From: Aedes albopictus
Lineage: Eukaryota > Arthropoda > Insecta > Diptera > Culicidae
DNA length: 64,000 nt
Assembly (NCBI RefSeq): GCF_035046485.1
Contig: NW_026917365.1
Span: forward strand, 1 to 64,000
Reading direction: 5' to 3'
The position numbers and the translations under genes are program-made. The notes under the pieces were generated by a model. That model did no database searches, was not told the DNA's origin, and worked only from the letters and a program-made list of their open reading frames with translations. This document shows positions 1 through 11,600 of this stretch, piece after piece. Every line of letters starts with the position of its first letter. Position 1 is the stretch's first letter.

Positions 1-193
1 TTGTTCACCTGCCCTGTTCGGTGGAAGCCGCTCAACAAAAATGCCAATAAAGAGAAACGGCAAAACTTTTTCGTCGCGACAAGCAATCTGACTGATGGTG
101 TTTGAAGAAATATATTCAAGAGCTGTTGACTCAGTGACGCAAACTTTTTATTACCCGTTGTCGTCAGTGATTATGCTTCAGCTACGATGACTA

Positions 194-800
194 TTAACAA
201 CCCTGCATAAGTGTTTCATTCTGAAACATCATGAAACCCCTCTGAACGCTCCGTAAAACCCTTACAACCCTTGCAACACCCCTGGAATGTCTCTGAAGCC
301 TTCGGAAACCCCATGGAATACCCATGAAACCCCTCTGAGATTGCCTTGAACATGCCAATGCTTCTGAAATTCTCTGGAATGCCTTTGAAACCCAATGAAG
401 CCCCAATGAAACCCCCTGATATCCCTTGAAAACCACTGGAACGCTCCTGAAACCCCTTATAACACATCTGAAACACCCTGAAGCTTCATAGTACTCCCAT
501 GAAGCCCCCTGAGGCCCCCAGGAACGCCCTAGGACTGCGACGGGAACCTCCTGAAATTCCTTGAATCCCATTGAAAACCACTGCACCGCTCCTGAAAACT
601 CCCGAAACACCTTGAAACGCCTTTGAAAGGCTCGCGGATTACTTCTGGAATTCCCTGCAATACCCCTAGGGTTCCCTTAAGCCTCTGAAACGCCCCGAAA
701 ACCCGTAAACCTTTATAGATCACTCCTAAAAACCCCTTGGAATGCCTTGAAACACCCCTGGGATCTCAAACACCCCTTTGTTGCCTCAAAGAAACTTTAA
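194..800. repeat. Degenerate short-period repeat array (CCTGAAACCCC type)
   Basis: The stretch is built from imperfect copies of a roughly 10-12 base word, CCTGAAACCCC / CTGGAATGCC, mostly reading as its complement GGGGTTTCAGG on the - strand. Open frames cross it on the - strand only because the word has few stops; their translations are low-complexity repeats such as GFQGISGG. The same word type, in opposite orientation, makes up the array in Ask1 intron 2 (about 21600-22165). I see no coding gene. Confidence 0.75.
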
Positions 801-1395
801 GCTCGTTAAAAAAAATAAAAACAGTACTCCGTCTTCAACCAGAGGCTGCTCAAACTGAACATTACACTAACACGAGACAACGGACAACACACAACACCCA
901 GTGGCCCAGTGATGAATTTTCCGTTTTGACGAAAAGTTTTCCCCGACTGGAGCGGGAAAAGCTGAGAAGTTGGCTCTGTGTATCAGCTAAAATGCAACGC
1001 CAGAAAGAAGAGAAAGAGGTACTGATGAGAGAATACGCACACGCTCCTCATCACGCAATGCTCTAAACAACGGAATTCTCGAATGATGTGAATTTCAAAA
1101 TTTGTTATTGTTGTGCTATTGTTGATAAATATATAAATAATAACTAAGCTTGGCCTGCAAAAAAAAAAATATTGGAATGTTATTTAACGGATGTATACCA
1201 ATAGCTTGATCATAACAAAATAAAATTGTCAAACAAAATATGTTATGGAAAGGTAATGTCTTGATAAGAAAATAATAACAAAACAAGATATAAAAACAAG
1301 TTGTGTGTTTCCGTAGTTATTATTTTGATATTCTGCTCTGCTCGGGATAACCGCACGGCCACGAAACCCAATAAATATATAGAGTATACCACTGA
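801..1395. other. AT-rich spacer, nothing recognised
   Basis: Unique-looking AT-rich DNA with a few A-runs. Short open frames here have no recognisable protein features. Confidence 0.5.
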
Positions 1396-1399
1396 TATC

Positions 1400-2290
1400 T
1401 TAGTCTATTCTCCAGAGATTTCTCTTAGGATTCCCACCAGGTTTCATTTTGTAATTCCTCCAGAAAATCCTGAAGAAATATGTCCCCGGTTTTCTTCTGG
1501 AATTCCTTCCAGTATTCCTCACGGAATTTTTCCTGGAACCCATTCAACTATTCAAGGGTTCATCTCAAAATTCCTTTAGGGATTTCTCCCGGGACTTCTT
1601 TACAAATTTCTCCAGACTTCAGGTATTTCACCAGAGGCTGTTCGCGGGATTTCTTCAAAGGTTTCTCCGGTTCAAGGATTTCTTCCGGCATTTTTTCGAG
1701 CTTTCTTCAGCAATGTCCCCAGGGTTGTTTTCGGGTTTTTTTTTCCGGGATTACTTGATCCGAGATTCTTTCAACGGTTTACTTCAGGGATTTCTTCCGA
1801 GATTCTTTCAGGTATTCTTTCAAAGGTCTCCTTTAAAGAGGATTTCTGCCGGCATTCTTTGTGGTATTTTTCCCTAGGTTTATTTAGGGATTCTTTCGGG
1901 AATTTCAACATGTTATTTCAGGGATTCCTTCATTAATTCTTCCTAGGTTACGTTTATGAATTTCTGTCTGGATTTTTTAGGGTTTCTCTAAAGATTTTTT
2001 TCAAAAATCCTTCCAAGATTCTTTGATTGATTTATACAAGAATTCTTTTGGTATTCGTACAGGGATTCCTCTGGGGATTCCTAGTTTTTTCCTAAGATTC
2101 CTTCCGGGATTTCTTCATGAAATGGACCAGGATTCTTATAGGGACTCCTCTTTAGATTGTTACAGAAATTACCTCAGGATTCGTCTTAAATTCTTTCAGA
2201 GTTATTACGGGGATTCTTCTCGAGGTTCATCCTGGGATGCCTCCCGATATTCTCATGAGAATTTCTTCCTGTGTGGGGGGTTCAAAAGGT
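1400..2290. repeat. Degenerate repeat array (GGGATTTCTTCC / GGATTCTTTC type)
   Basis: Successive imperfect copies of a 10-14 base word, for example GGGATTTCTTCCGAGATTC, run through this segment. Spacing is irregular, so it is not a clean tandem satellite. Small open frames translate to Ser/Phe/Gly/Ile-rich periodic strings with no domain. Confidence 0.75.
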
Positions 2291-2868
2291 AACTCTTCGA
2301 CAGTGTAACGAACAATGTGTTGGGTTTGGAAAAATATACTAAATGAGGCCTGAGTCAAAATGTCAAAATTGACAAAGTGCATTATCGCGTACGAAAAGAT
2401 CGAGGACCAGTTGGGAATTCAACCCAGACATACCCACCATGATGTTACTGAATAAATGAAGAAAATGAGAGTGGATAAGAGTGGTAAGAGAAAAATTAAA
2501 TACATTTTTTAGGTGGGTATACATTTCTGTAGCAAGCCGCTTATAATAAAATTTTCAGATTCTGTGTTGTGTTCAACAATTGGCGAATCATTCGACGGGA
2601 TTAATATTGTTCTTTTTGTATGCATCCCAGTCCAATCGTCACTGTCTTAGCATCGTTACCCTCACCGATTTTCATGTTTTTTTTGCATTCTAAAAAAGAT
2701 GTCCCAACTCTATAGCTTTCTCGTAAAACCAATAACGCCGCGCTGGCCACTTTAATGCTTGTAATGCATTTCCGATGTACTGCAAGCATTAAAAATGACA
2801 AGAAAAATTGTAGAATTAGTCGGTTCTATAATTCTCCGGGATTCTTTCTGTATGTGTAGATTCAGGGT
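2291..2868. other. Spacer, nothing recognised
   Basis: AT-rich DNA with no gene, RNA or repeat structure that I can support. Confidence 0.45.
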
Positions 2869-3470
2869 GTCTACTACCTGGAACAACCTGGAAAACCGGG
2901 AATCCTCAGAGAGTTTTATTTAACAGGGAAAAACCTGAAATACTCAGGGGATATTATAAATCCTCAGGGAAATTTTGCATCAATGAAAAACGTTTTATTG
3001 TATTCTATGAAAATAGAGGTAAATCTTCAAGCAGTAAAAACTTTGATCTCCTTCGATAAAACATTTTCAAATTTTCGGAGGAGATACTAGAAAAGTATAT
3101 CTTTCGAATGCCGGGTGTTAGTTTGGAGTACATTTTTATTTGTTAATAGTGCTATCAGGCACACCATGTTTGCATAAGAAAATCCTATAGAAATGGCTCA
3201 AAATCTTCTGATAACAAAAATTTTAGTTTCCCTCGATGAAACATTTTCAAATTTTCAGAGGAGATACTCGAATAGTATATCTTTCGAATGCTGGGTGGCA
3301 TTTGGTTGGATATTTTTATTTGTTAATAACAATTTTTGGCACACCGTGTGCAAGAATCGCCAGTAAACTTTTTGTAGAAAAAATCCTGGAGTATCTGTAC
3401 TGGGAATGGGATGCCTTGATTAATTACAAAAAAAAATCAGCAAAAAAAAACTGAAGGATTTTAAAACTAA
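2869..3470. repeat. Dispersed repeat with an internal 180-bp tandem duplication
   Basis: It opens with CTACCTGGAACAACCTGGAA and CTCAGGGAAATTTT words, which look like a dispersed repeat. It then contains two diverged copies of a module that includes AAACATTTTCAAATTTTC, with copies starting near 3059 and 3239 (period about 180). Both copies also share AGTATATCTTTCGAATGC and a 'ggcacacc' segment. Confidence 0.55.
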
Positions 3471-3514
3471 CTTAATAAAATTATGAAGAGAGAAAATGTT
3501 GATAAAATATAACA

Positions 3515-3900
3515 TTCTCCTCCAGGAATTTTTCCAGTGATTACTAGTCCCTGTTGGTTCTACAATTTTTTCTGTGGGAATTTCTTCTAGCAGTCAAACT
3601 GAGAAGGAAGGCAAGGTCCTTCTCTCGGTTTGTTCAGACATTTCCTCAGCAATTCCTCTAGACATTTCTCCAGTATTTCGTCCAGGTATTGTCTCTGGAG
3701 TATGCCCATCTATAGAATCTTTCGGGAGTGGGTTACTGAGATTTTCCAGACATTACTCAAAGATTTATCAAAGTAGTGTTCTACTAATTCCTCCACCTAC
3801 TCAAATTCATGCTTATTATTTGTGCAAATTCTTTTTAAAATTTGGTGTCAGGTAGTGTTTTCGGAAAACCTTTAGAAATTCTCCAGAAAACTCAACCTAA
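3515..3900. repeat. Degenerate TTCCTCCAG-type array
   Basis: Irregular repeats of TTTCTCCAG / ATTTCCTCAGCAATTCC words, the same class as the arrays at 1400-2290 and 9985-10480. The short open frame inside it is a by-product of the repeat. Confidence 0.55.
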
Positions 3901-4740
3901 TTCCCTTCAGGTTATTTAATTTTTTTTTCAAAAGTATCGCTATGGATTCTTCCAGTTCTCATTTAAATTTCTTCTGTTTTTTTTTTCTTTCAATAAATTT
4001 TTCATCGAACCCAATAGTTTTTTCATGTTTCTCATAGAATTTTATCTGACAAGTACAGATATTTCTCCATAAAGACCCTGTTGATTACTACAGCAACTTT
4101 GCTAGGAATTTTGCGCAAATATATTTTCGTTTTCTTCCACCCTGAGTCGCAAGCTGAAAAAGTTTGAGAACCTCTGCGACTAGGCTAACTAGAGGCCCCA
4201 AAATATAATGTCTGCTGTATCCGAAGAGAGTAGTTTTCCGCGAACAAGTAGTGCTAGGTAATTGATTGCCCGACCAATCTAGGTTACTTCGGACACGAAT
4301 GCCAACTTATTTGGTAAAGTGTCTTTAATAAAACATAATATGTAATAATAATCTAGGTTAATGGCCTGTCGCGGTCGCCATGTGGAGACTTCCTTTCTGA
4401 CCAAGTTGTAACCATCACGGTTGGAACCAACCCGTGCTCTAGCTCTGTTTGAGTATGATTTTACAAACCGGCTCTTTTTTTGTTCTTAACTGTACGTACT
4501 TAACGGTTTTGTAAATTTACCAACTTAAGTGATTTTGAAGTTAAGTCGCATCTATTATAAGCTCCAGAAAAAAAAATACTGCAGTGTTCACAGGCCAAAG
4601 TGCTTCCATCAGATCCCAATAAACTAGTTATAGCTTTAAGAATGGCAATAGAGCCAGGAATTCACATTATTTAGTACTCTCCTTTGACCATTAGTCACTC
4701 TTGCTTATATTCGCGGGTGAATGCTCATGTTTTTCATTCA
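3901..4740. other. AT-rich spacer upstream of the Ask1 promoter
   Basis: No gene or clear repeat recognised. Its position directly 5' of the candidate core promoter means it could hold Ask1 regulatory DNA, but nothing in it can be assigned. Confidence 0.4.
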
Positions 4741-4980
4741 CACGCCTTTTTTCATAGCGGTGCAATGGCAGAAGAGTATCATACACATCTACTTACCTTC
4801 CGTCAGACCCGTTCACCGTTGTTGTTGTCGTTATTCACTTGAATAAACACACCGACCAACCGGCTCAATGCCCGACCACTGGTGCGGTGCCGGGTGAACG
4901 TTGTTGAGTTGAGGCGGCTTCGAGCAGTCTGCAGTATAACATCGTCTTTGACGGTCGACCGCACCGTCGCCGTTAGTCGG

Positions 4981-5014
4981 TCAGTTTTGCGTTCATAGTT
5001 CACCGCGTCGGATG
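4981..5014 (+). promoter_or_regulatory. Candidate Ask1 core promoter: initiator plus DPE
   Basis: TCAGTT at 4981-4986 matches the arthropod initiator, placing +1 at A4983. GGATG at 5010-5014 matches the downstream promoter element consensus RGWYV and starts exactly at +28, the spacing DPE-dependent initiators need. No TATA box is visible upstream, as expected for a DPE promoter. It lies 680 bases before the candidate ATG at 5663. The match is visible in the sequence; that it drives Ask1 is inference. Confidence 0.55.
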
Positions 5015-5662
5015 TGCTTCAATTTGGATAAGAGCTGTTTTTTTTTCGTTTGAGACGGTTCAAGTTCGAGAGTGGATCGCGCGCTGGATGACATCATTAG
5101 TCATCGGGTGGACCAGGTGCCATTGGCGTGATCGAAGGGATCTAAGGAAGCTTGTGAGCCGTGGTGATTCAAAGTGGTCCGCGCGAAAGTGGTGATAATT
5201 GCTCTTAAGTTGACCGCGTAAAAGTGTTGCGGTTGGAACGCTTAATCAGCCATGTAGAATGTGACAATGTGAAGTCGGTTGAACGTCAATTTGTTCTAAT
5301 TGCCATATTTATAAAGCGGAAGAAAAGTTGAGACTAACGATTCTGTGAAGATAACTCATCCAGCGTAGCCCATCGTCTACGTTACAAGGCAGATAGGCTC
5401 ATTTGGCGGTTGATCAGAGGCTGGGTCCATCTGGTGATTCGCGAATAGCGTGATTTTGCTCGATGTGATCATCGGTCGGAAATAGACGGCTCGTTTTTTG
5501 ACTGTGTTTTTGGCGATTCGGGTGCTGTTTGGATTCTTGCGTGTTGCGAGAGGAAGATTTATTGTTGTTGCTCGAAGAGAGAAGATCGTTACCACCTACC
5601 TGTTTATCGTGTGGCCTACCATTGAGTAGACGTTGAAGTGAGCTGTCCCATTGAGGAAAAAA
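4983..5662 (+). other. Putative Ask1 5' untranslated region
   Basis: About 680 bases between the candidate start site and the ATG at 5663. The segment is less AT-rich than its surroundings (GTCGACC, GATCGCGCGCTGG) and free of the mobile repeats seen on both sides, which fits a retained exon. Several short upstream open frames would precede the main start. No splice evidence was found inside it. Confidence 0.4.
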
Positions 5663-5687
5663 ATGTATCCGTCACAGCTGCATAAAA
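5663..5687 (+). CDS. Ask1: Ask1 exon 1 (coding part, 25 nt)
   Basis: ATG at 5663 in an A-rich context (GAAAAAAATG) opens MYPSQLHK, then one base before a strong donor, GTGAGT at 5688. The leftover A joins AA at the start of exon 2 to give Lys9. This phase is exactly what exon 2 needs, since its open frame has no convincing ATG of its own before the acceptor. Other 5' exons inside the 13.2-kb intron cannot be excluded. Confidence 0.5.
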
Positions 5688-8600
5688 GTGAGTATTCGGT
5701 ATTTCGTTTAGACTTTAGAGTAATTCTACCGGAATGTTGGTGGGAACGCGAACATGACTATTTCGATAACTCTGACTTTGACCCATTCATAGTTTTTATA
5801 TAGACAAAACATAGCAAACGAGTATGTGTCAGTTGGTGGTAGAAACTCTGAATCACGATTTTTTGTCTTATTGATGTAGCAAACTCAATAAACTGTTCTA
5901 AAAAAAAATAGTATGGAACGAGCTCACCACGTAGTTATCATGTCTTCCGGTCGCTTGAAGTTCAAAATTTCTTCGCGTTTCAAACTACAATTTTTGTTTT
6001 ATTCTTTCGCTGTGAGTTCTATACTCTCTTTGTAGTTTAAAAATGTATTAGCCTCAATAGAACCCAGGCAGGCAAGCTAAATTTTAATGTGTTACGTCAC
6101 CTTTCTCTGGAAACACCAAACGCCAAACAAACTGTTTTATTGATTGTTTAAAAATGCCGATTTCGGGGCTTTTTCATCGATTCTTTAGAAGTCGTTTGTC
6201 AAAACGTTATCTGTCTCACTTTTTTATCAATCACGTTTATTTGACTGAACACGAGCAGCGGCCGTAGGCAGTCGCGTGTTATTCCGAGTAACCTTCCGGG
6301 ATAGGCACTAATCCGGGAGTTAGTAGAAACGCTAGACACGAGACTCATTCACGGTTTCATTCAGCTTTCGGTTATTTCTCATAGCTTGAATTATTTTGCC
6401 GCCAACTAGAAAAAGTGTGACTCATCGTTTCCAAATTATGAATGGGTACGTCTCTCTGCGCAAGTACAAACATCATCCCATAACGGTTAGGGGCAAAAAT
6501 CGAACGAGGCTCCTTGACCTTGTGCGGAACTCCTCCGCATCTGGTTTCTGTTTTTTTTTTTGCTCAGTAGAAAACATTGCCTAATACAATGCGGACGCAA
6601 TTCACTCCATCTATAAAACAAACAAACGTGATTCCGAGTGGTTTGGCTGATGATAAGCAGAGATCTCGTCTTTTCGGGATGGGTAGTTGGAGAGTGTTTG
6701 CCGTGGAATGTATCGGATAACGTTCTGCGGTGTTGTTTACATTAAGCACGGTTCAACGTGATTTGAATTTCTACCGTATTCAAATTAAGTAACCACAAGG
6801 GCAAGTAATTCAAGTTCAAATTTTAATAGCCAGGGACCAGGCACGTGCAACAGAACCCCATTGTGGATACGCATCGGAACGAGGGAGTGAACCTGTCCGT
6901 CCAGATAGGAATTCGTCGGCTGATAAGGCTATTTATTGATGGCGGGCGAAAACTTCCGTTTCAATCTGGACTGCAAATCGAAGAAGGGATTGATAACACT
7001 TTTGAGTGATGGTATGGCTGTTTGTTCGGTTTCTGGAATTTAGATAATAAATGTTGACGGAAAAATGCAAAGATTGATGTAGTGCTTATTTAATGCTTTT
7101 GTATGGTTTATACATTCTATGTGCTCCATGGCTTGTGAGTAGGCCAGCTATTTATAATTTTAAAATGGAATTACTTGATTATTGTTATTGTTATTGTTTA
7201 TTTTAACTTGCAATTTAGAAAGAGGGAAAAACCCCTTTGAGTGATTTCGGCATTTTCAAAAACGAAATCTTTCTCAAAGAGGCACAAAACCTCTTTTTCT
7301 TTTCAAAAAAACATTACAAAAATAACTTAAAACTAAAGGCTCACACGGCAATGAACCATAACGGAGCCGCTATCTTGAAAAAGGACAGCATGCCAAATCG
7401 TAAAACGAGTCTCCGGAAATCCAGAAATCCTAATGGGGGAGGGGGAGAGGTCAGGGGGTCATCAGAAACGAATCTTCAAGGCTGAAAATAAAGAATACCA
7501 AAAAAAGGGGAACAGTATCAAACAAAATAGGCAATCTCATTTAGAAATTTGAACAAAAGTTTCAATATATGTTCATTTTTTAAGCCCAAAACATCCCGTA
7601 TAGATACAGGAATTGAAAAACCTGCTGCAATTAGGCTATCAAATAATATCTTCCTCGGTGCAATAAACCGAGAACAATTAATTATAATGTGATCAATGTC
7701 TTCATACGTTAAGCCACATTCGCATAAGTTTGAATCTACAATGTTGATACGATACAAATGACTATTACAAATATAATGATTGGATATCGGTAAATTGATA
7801 CACTATGCCCAGAAGGTCAACGAAGTTTCCCTAATTTGATCGAGAATCAAACCTGCCGTCTCCGAATGGACGATCCGCTAGACTAGACATTAGGAGACCC
7901 TAGTCAAAATAAACAAGCATCAAAACAACCCACGCGTCAACCTCTTCTAAAATAAGAATCAGTTGTCCAGATTTGTTCGGGAATTCCTCCTGTTGCAATT
8001 TCTGCGAGGGAGTTTTCTCAGAAGTCTCCGTGAAATCGTCCAGGAGTAGAGAACTACGATTCCTGTAAGACTTTATTTTTGGGTATTCTAAGGAGGGAGA
8101 GTTTTTTATGTGTTACTTAGAAGGTTCACTAGGTTATATTTTAGAAACCATAACAAGTATTTTTGAAGAGATCCCTCCAGGAGTTTTTGTGGGATTATCT
8201 TACTCATTCTTATGAGATTCTTCAGTGCAATTCCCTGGAATTCTTCCAGAAGTAGATTTAGGATTTCTTACGGTTTGAGCTAAAAATAACCTTATTGCAA
8301 AAGGAAGATTACCTTCTAAGATTTCTGCAATAATGTTTTTTGGAGATTCTTCAAATCGAGAAGCTTATTTGGGGTGATCCATAAAGTGCATCACGCTCAG
8401 AGAGTAAAAAAATCGAAGATAGAAATTAAAGATTGACATTCTCATTTTTCCATTCGTGTTTGGCCACATTCATTGTCAGCTGAATGCCTCTCTTTTTTCA
8501 TTCAATTCTCTGTCACGAATATTTTTACGCACATCGTAAAATGTCCAATTTCTGTTAACAGTCGCACAATACGACTTAATAGACAAATAGAGAACATAAT

Positions 8601-11600
8601 TAATATTCTAATTAACTACTATACACAAGTTTTGAGGTGGTTGGAAGTATAATCGGAAGTTACGGTCCAGTTTTATTTCTCAGTGAGAATTGTCAGTGAC
8701 AGAAAAATGAATGAATAGGTGAAAAAATTCATTCACCAAAATGAATTTTATTTTGATCCCTCAGTTGAGAATTTTCAAAATTCACGTTGAATTTCATTCA
8801 TTGAAAATGAAAATTTTAAACTCTGATCACGCTTAGAGAAGGTGTGGGGGTGGTTAGGAAAGTGTGACAAGCCACGTATTAAGTTTAGGAAATTTTAGCG
8901 TGATGTACTTAATGGATGTTCCCTTTTAGGATTTTTCAGGGAGTTCCTTCTGACGTTCTCCAAAGGATCTTATTGGAATTCACTCACATGTTTCTTTTCA
9001 AGTTAACCCAGTGTTGTTCTCAAAAGCTCAACCGCGAATTCCTCCATGAGTTTGTTTTTGCTGGTGTTAGGCCATTTGGCCGAATTTTCTTTGGCCGAGC
9101 GCCATTTGGCCGAACGCCATCTGACCGAAAAGGCCGTTTAACCGAATGACATTTGACCGAATTATGTTCTAATGAATGTATAGGCGTGAATACACTCTAG
9201 CTGTAAATATGATCATCACAATTATTTCTTTTTTTTTTTCAATCATAGACTATTCTTTCTAGTTTTACCACATAGGGATCAGTTGACGTTGACACTGCGA
9301 ATATTCTTGTCAGAGTTTTTTCTTCTTTGAATCATATACAGTTCTTTCGAGTTTTACTGATGCAAAAAAGTGATCAAATTCATCATTCCTTTTTTGGCCA
9401 AACGGCATTCGGTCAAACGGCGTTCGTCCAAATTCCATTCGGCTAAACAAACCGGAACTTTTTTCTGATATTCCATTCATGAATTAATTAATGGTTTTCT
9501 TTAAGAGTTTCCTTTAAAATAGAATTGTGGAGTGGACCTGGTTGGAAGGTTAGAACACTTGACTTTCACGCCGAGGACCTGGGATCGAATCCCACTCCCG
9601 ACAAACTCACAAAATGTGAGTTCTTACTTCGGAAGGGAAGTACAGCATGGGTTCCGAGATGAACTAGCCTAGGGCTAAAAATCTCGTTAATACAGTTAAA
9701 AAAAAATTAAAATAGAACACATATTGATGCTTTTTGGTCATATTAACCACTTCAAAAGCTAGTCTGAAAACCTAATCTCACGGGAAAATCTACAGCATAG
9801 GATTCCTGAACCCCTTCTGTCTATCTATCTATTATTGTGCGGCAAATCAAATTTCGTTATTTTGCGAAGAATGGAAGAAGTTAATTTTATGTGATTCATG
9901 ACTTGTGTCTGTTAACCCCGATCTCCCATATGTAGCCGGGTTTGTAGACATAAATTATGTCACATAATTAAACATAATCCAGATTTTTTCTGCAGATTCT
10001 TCTAGGAATTCCATGTAGGGATCAGTACACGAATTCCACCTAGCATTCATCATCTGCCATCTGTGGATTACTCCACGAGTGCCATTTGTTGATTCCTTCA
10101 GGAATACCTGCTGGGAATTTCTACAGAAACTCTGTCTGAGGATTCTTCCAGAAGTGCCTTCTGTGGATTCCTCAGTTTTCCTCTATGGGTTTCCTTCTGG
10201 GGATTTCTCTTGGTGTTCAGAAGTTTCTTTAGGAATTCCAAGAAGAGTTTTGACTAAGATTCTTCCGGGAAACCCTTCTGGGGATTAAACCAGGTTTTTG
10301 ATCTAGGCATTTCTTCGGGAACACCAGGAGATTCCCAGAAGAAGCTTCTGAAGGATTATGGGAGAATGGGCTCCTGCAGGATTCTCGGAAGAAATTCTTG
10401 GTAAAATCTTGCAAGAATTTACATAGGAAGTAAACCCCGGAGCTCAAAAGCAACTTCTGTTGCAATTTTAGAAAGTTTTTTTTGACTGAAACCAAACAAT
10501 TAATTTCTTAAAGAATCTTAAATCCTGATGGTTCTCCGTAGTAACGCCAAGACGGTTTTGAAAAGAGGCGCCTGGGTTAATCCCAGAAGGAACTTCTGGA
10601 AAAATCAGGGTTCATGAACTCTTCTAGCCATCCAAATAAAAAAAGCTTATCAAATTCTAAGAGATAACCAAGCGGTTATCTGTGTCAGTATCAGTGTAAT
10701 GTTCAGTATGGATGAGATTTGTCACGTTGAATTTGTAAAAAAAAGAATGCATTTGTAAGGAGTAGTGTAATTTCACGTACGCAGCTATCGCTACCTGTTT
10801 GCATCGGCTAATAGTCAGGATCTGGCTGAATGAATGCTGCCTATAAAATGCTATCCCAGATCGTCTTCCGTCGTCTGTCACCTAAAACGAATGAGTTCTT
10901 GGGAAGTTATCAAGGCGGCTTCATCGACGGCCGGTCGACAATGGACCAGATCTTTACCGTACGGCAAATCCTCCAGAAATGCCGTGAATACCAGGTCCCA
11001 ACGCATCACCTGTTCATCGACTTCAAAGCGGCATACGACAGTATCGACCGCGCAGAGCTATGGAGAATCATGGACGAAGACGGCTTTCCTGGGAAGCTGA
11101 CTAGACTGATTAAAGCAATGATGGACGGTATGCAAAACTGCGTAAGGGTTTCGGGTGAACTATCCAGTTCATTCGAATCTCGCCGGGGGCAGCGATAAGG
11201 TGATGGACTCTCATGCCTACTCTTCAACATCGCTCTGGAAGGTGTGATGCGACGAGTCGGGGAACGATTTTCACAAAATCCGGTCAATTTGTGTGCTTTG
11301 CGGCCGACATGGACATTATTGCCAGAACATTTGGAACGATGGCAGAGCTGTACACCCGCCTGAAACGCGAAGCAGCAAAGGTCGGACTGGTGGTGAATGT
11401 CTCAAAAACAAAGTATATGCTGATAGGCGGAACCGAACACGACCGGATCCGTCTGGGTAGTAATGTTATGATAGACGGGGATACTTTCTAGGTGGTGGAG
11501 GAATTCGTCTACCTCGGATCCTTACTGACGGCTGACAACAACGTGAGCCGTGAAATTCGGAGGCGCATCATCAGCGGAAGTCGGGCCTACTACGAGCTCC

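Noticed and set aside
194..610. 138-residue open frame on the - strand
   Set aside because: It reads through a short-period degenerate repeat; the translation is itself periodic and without domain, so it is a by-product of the array.
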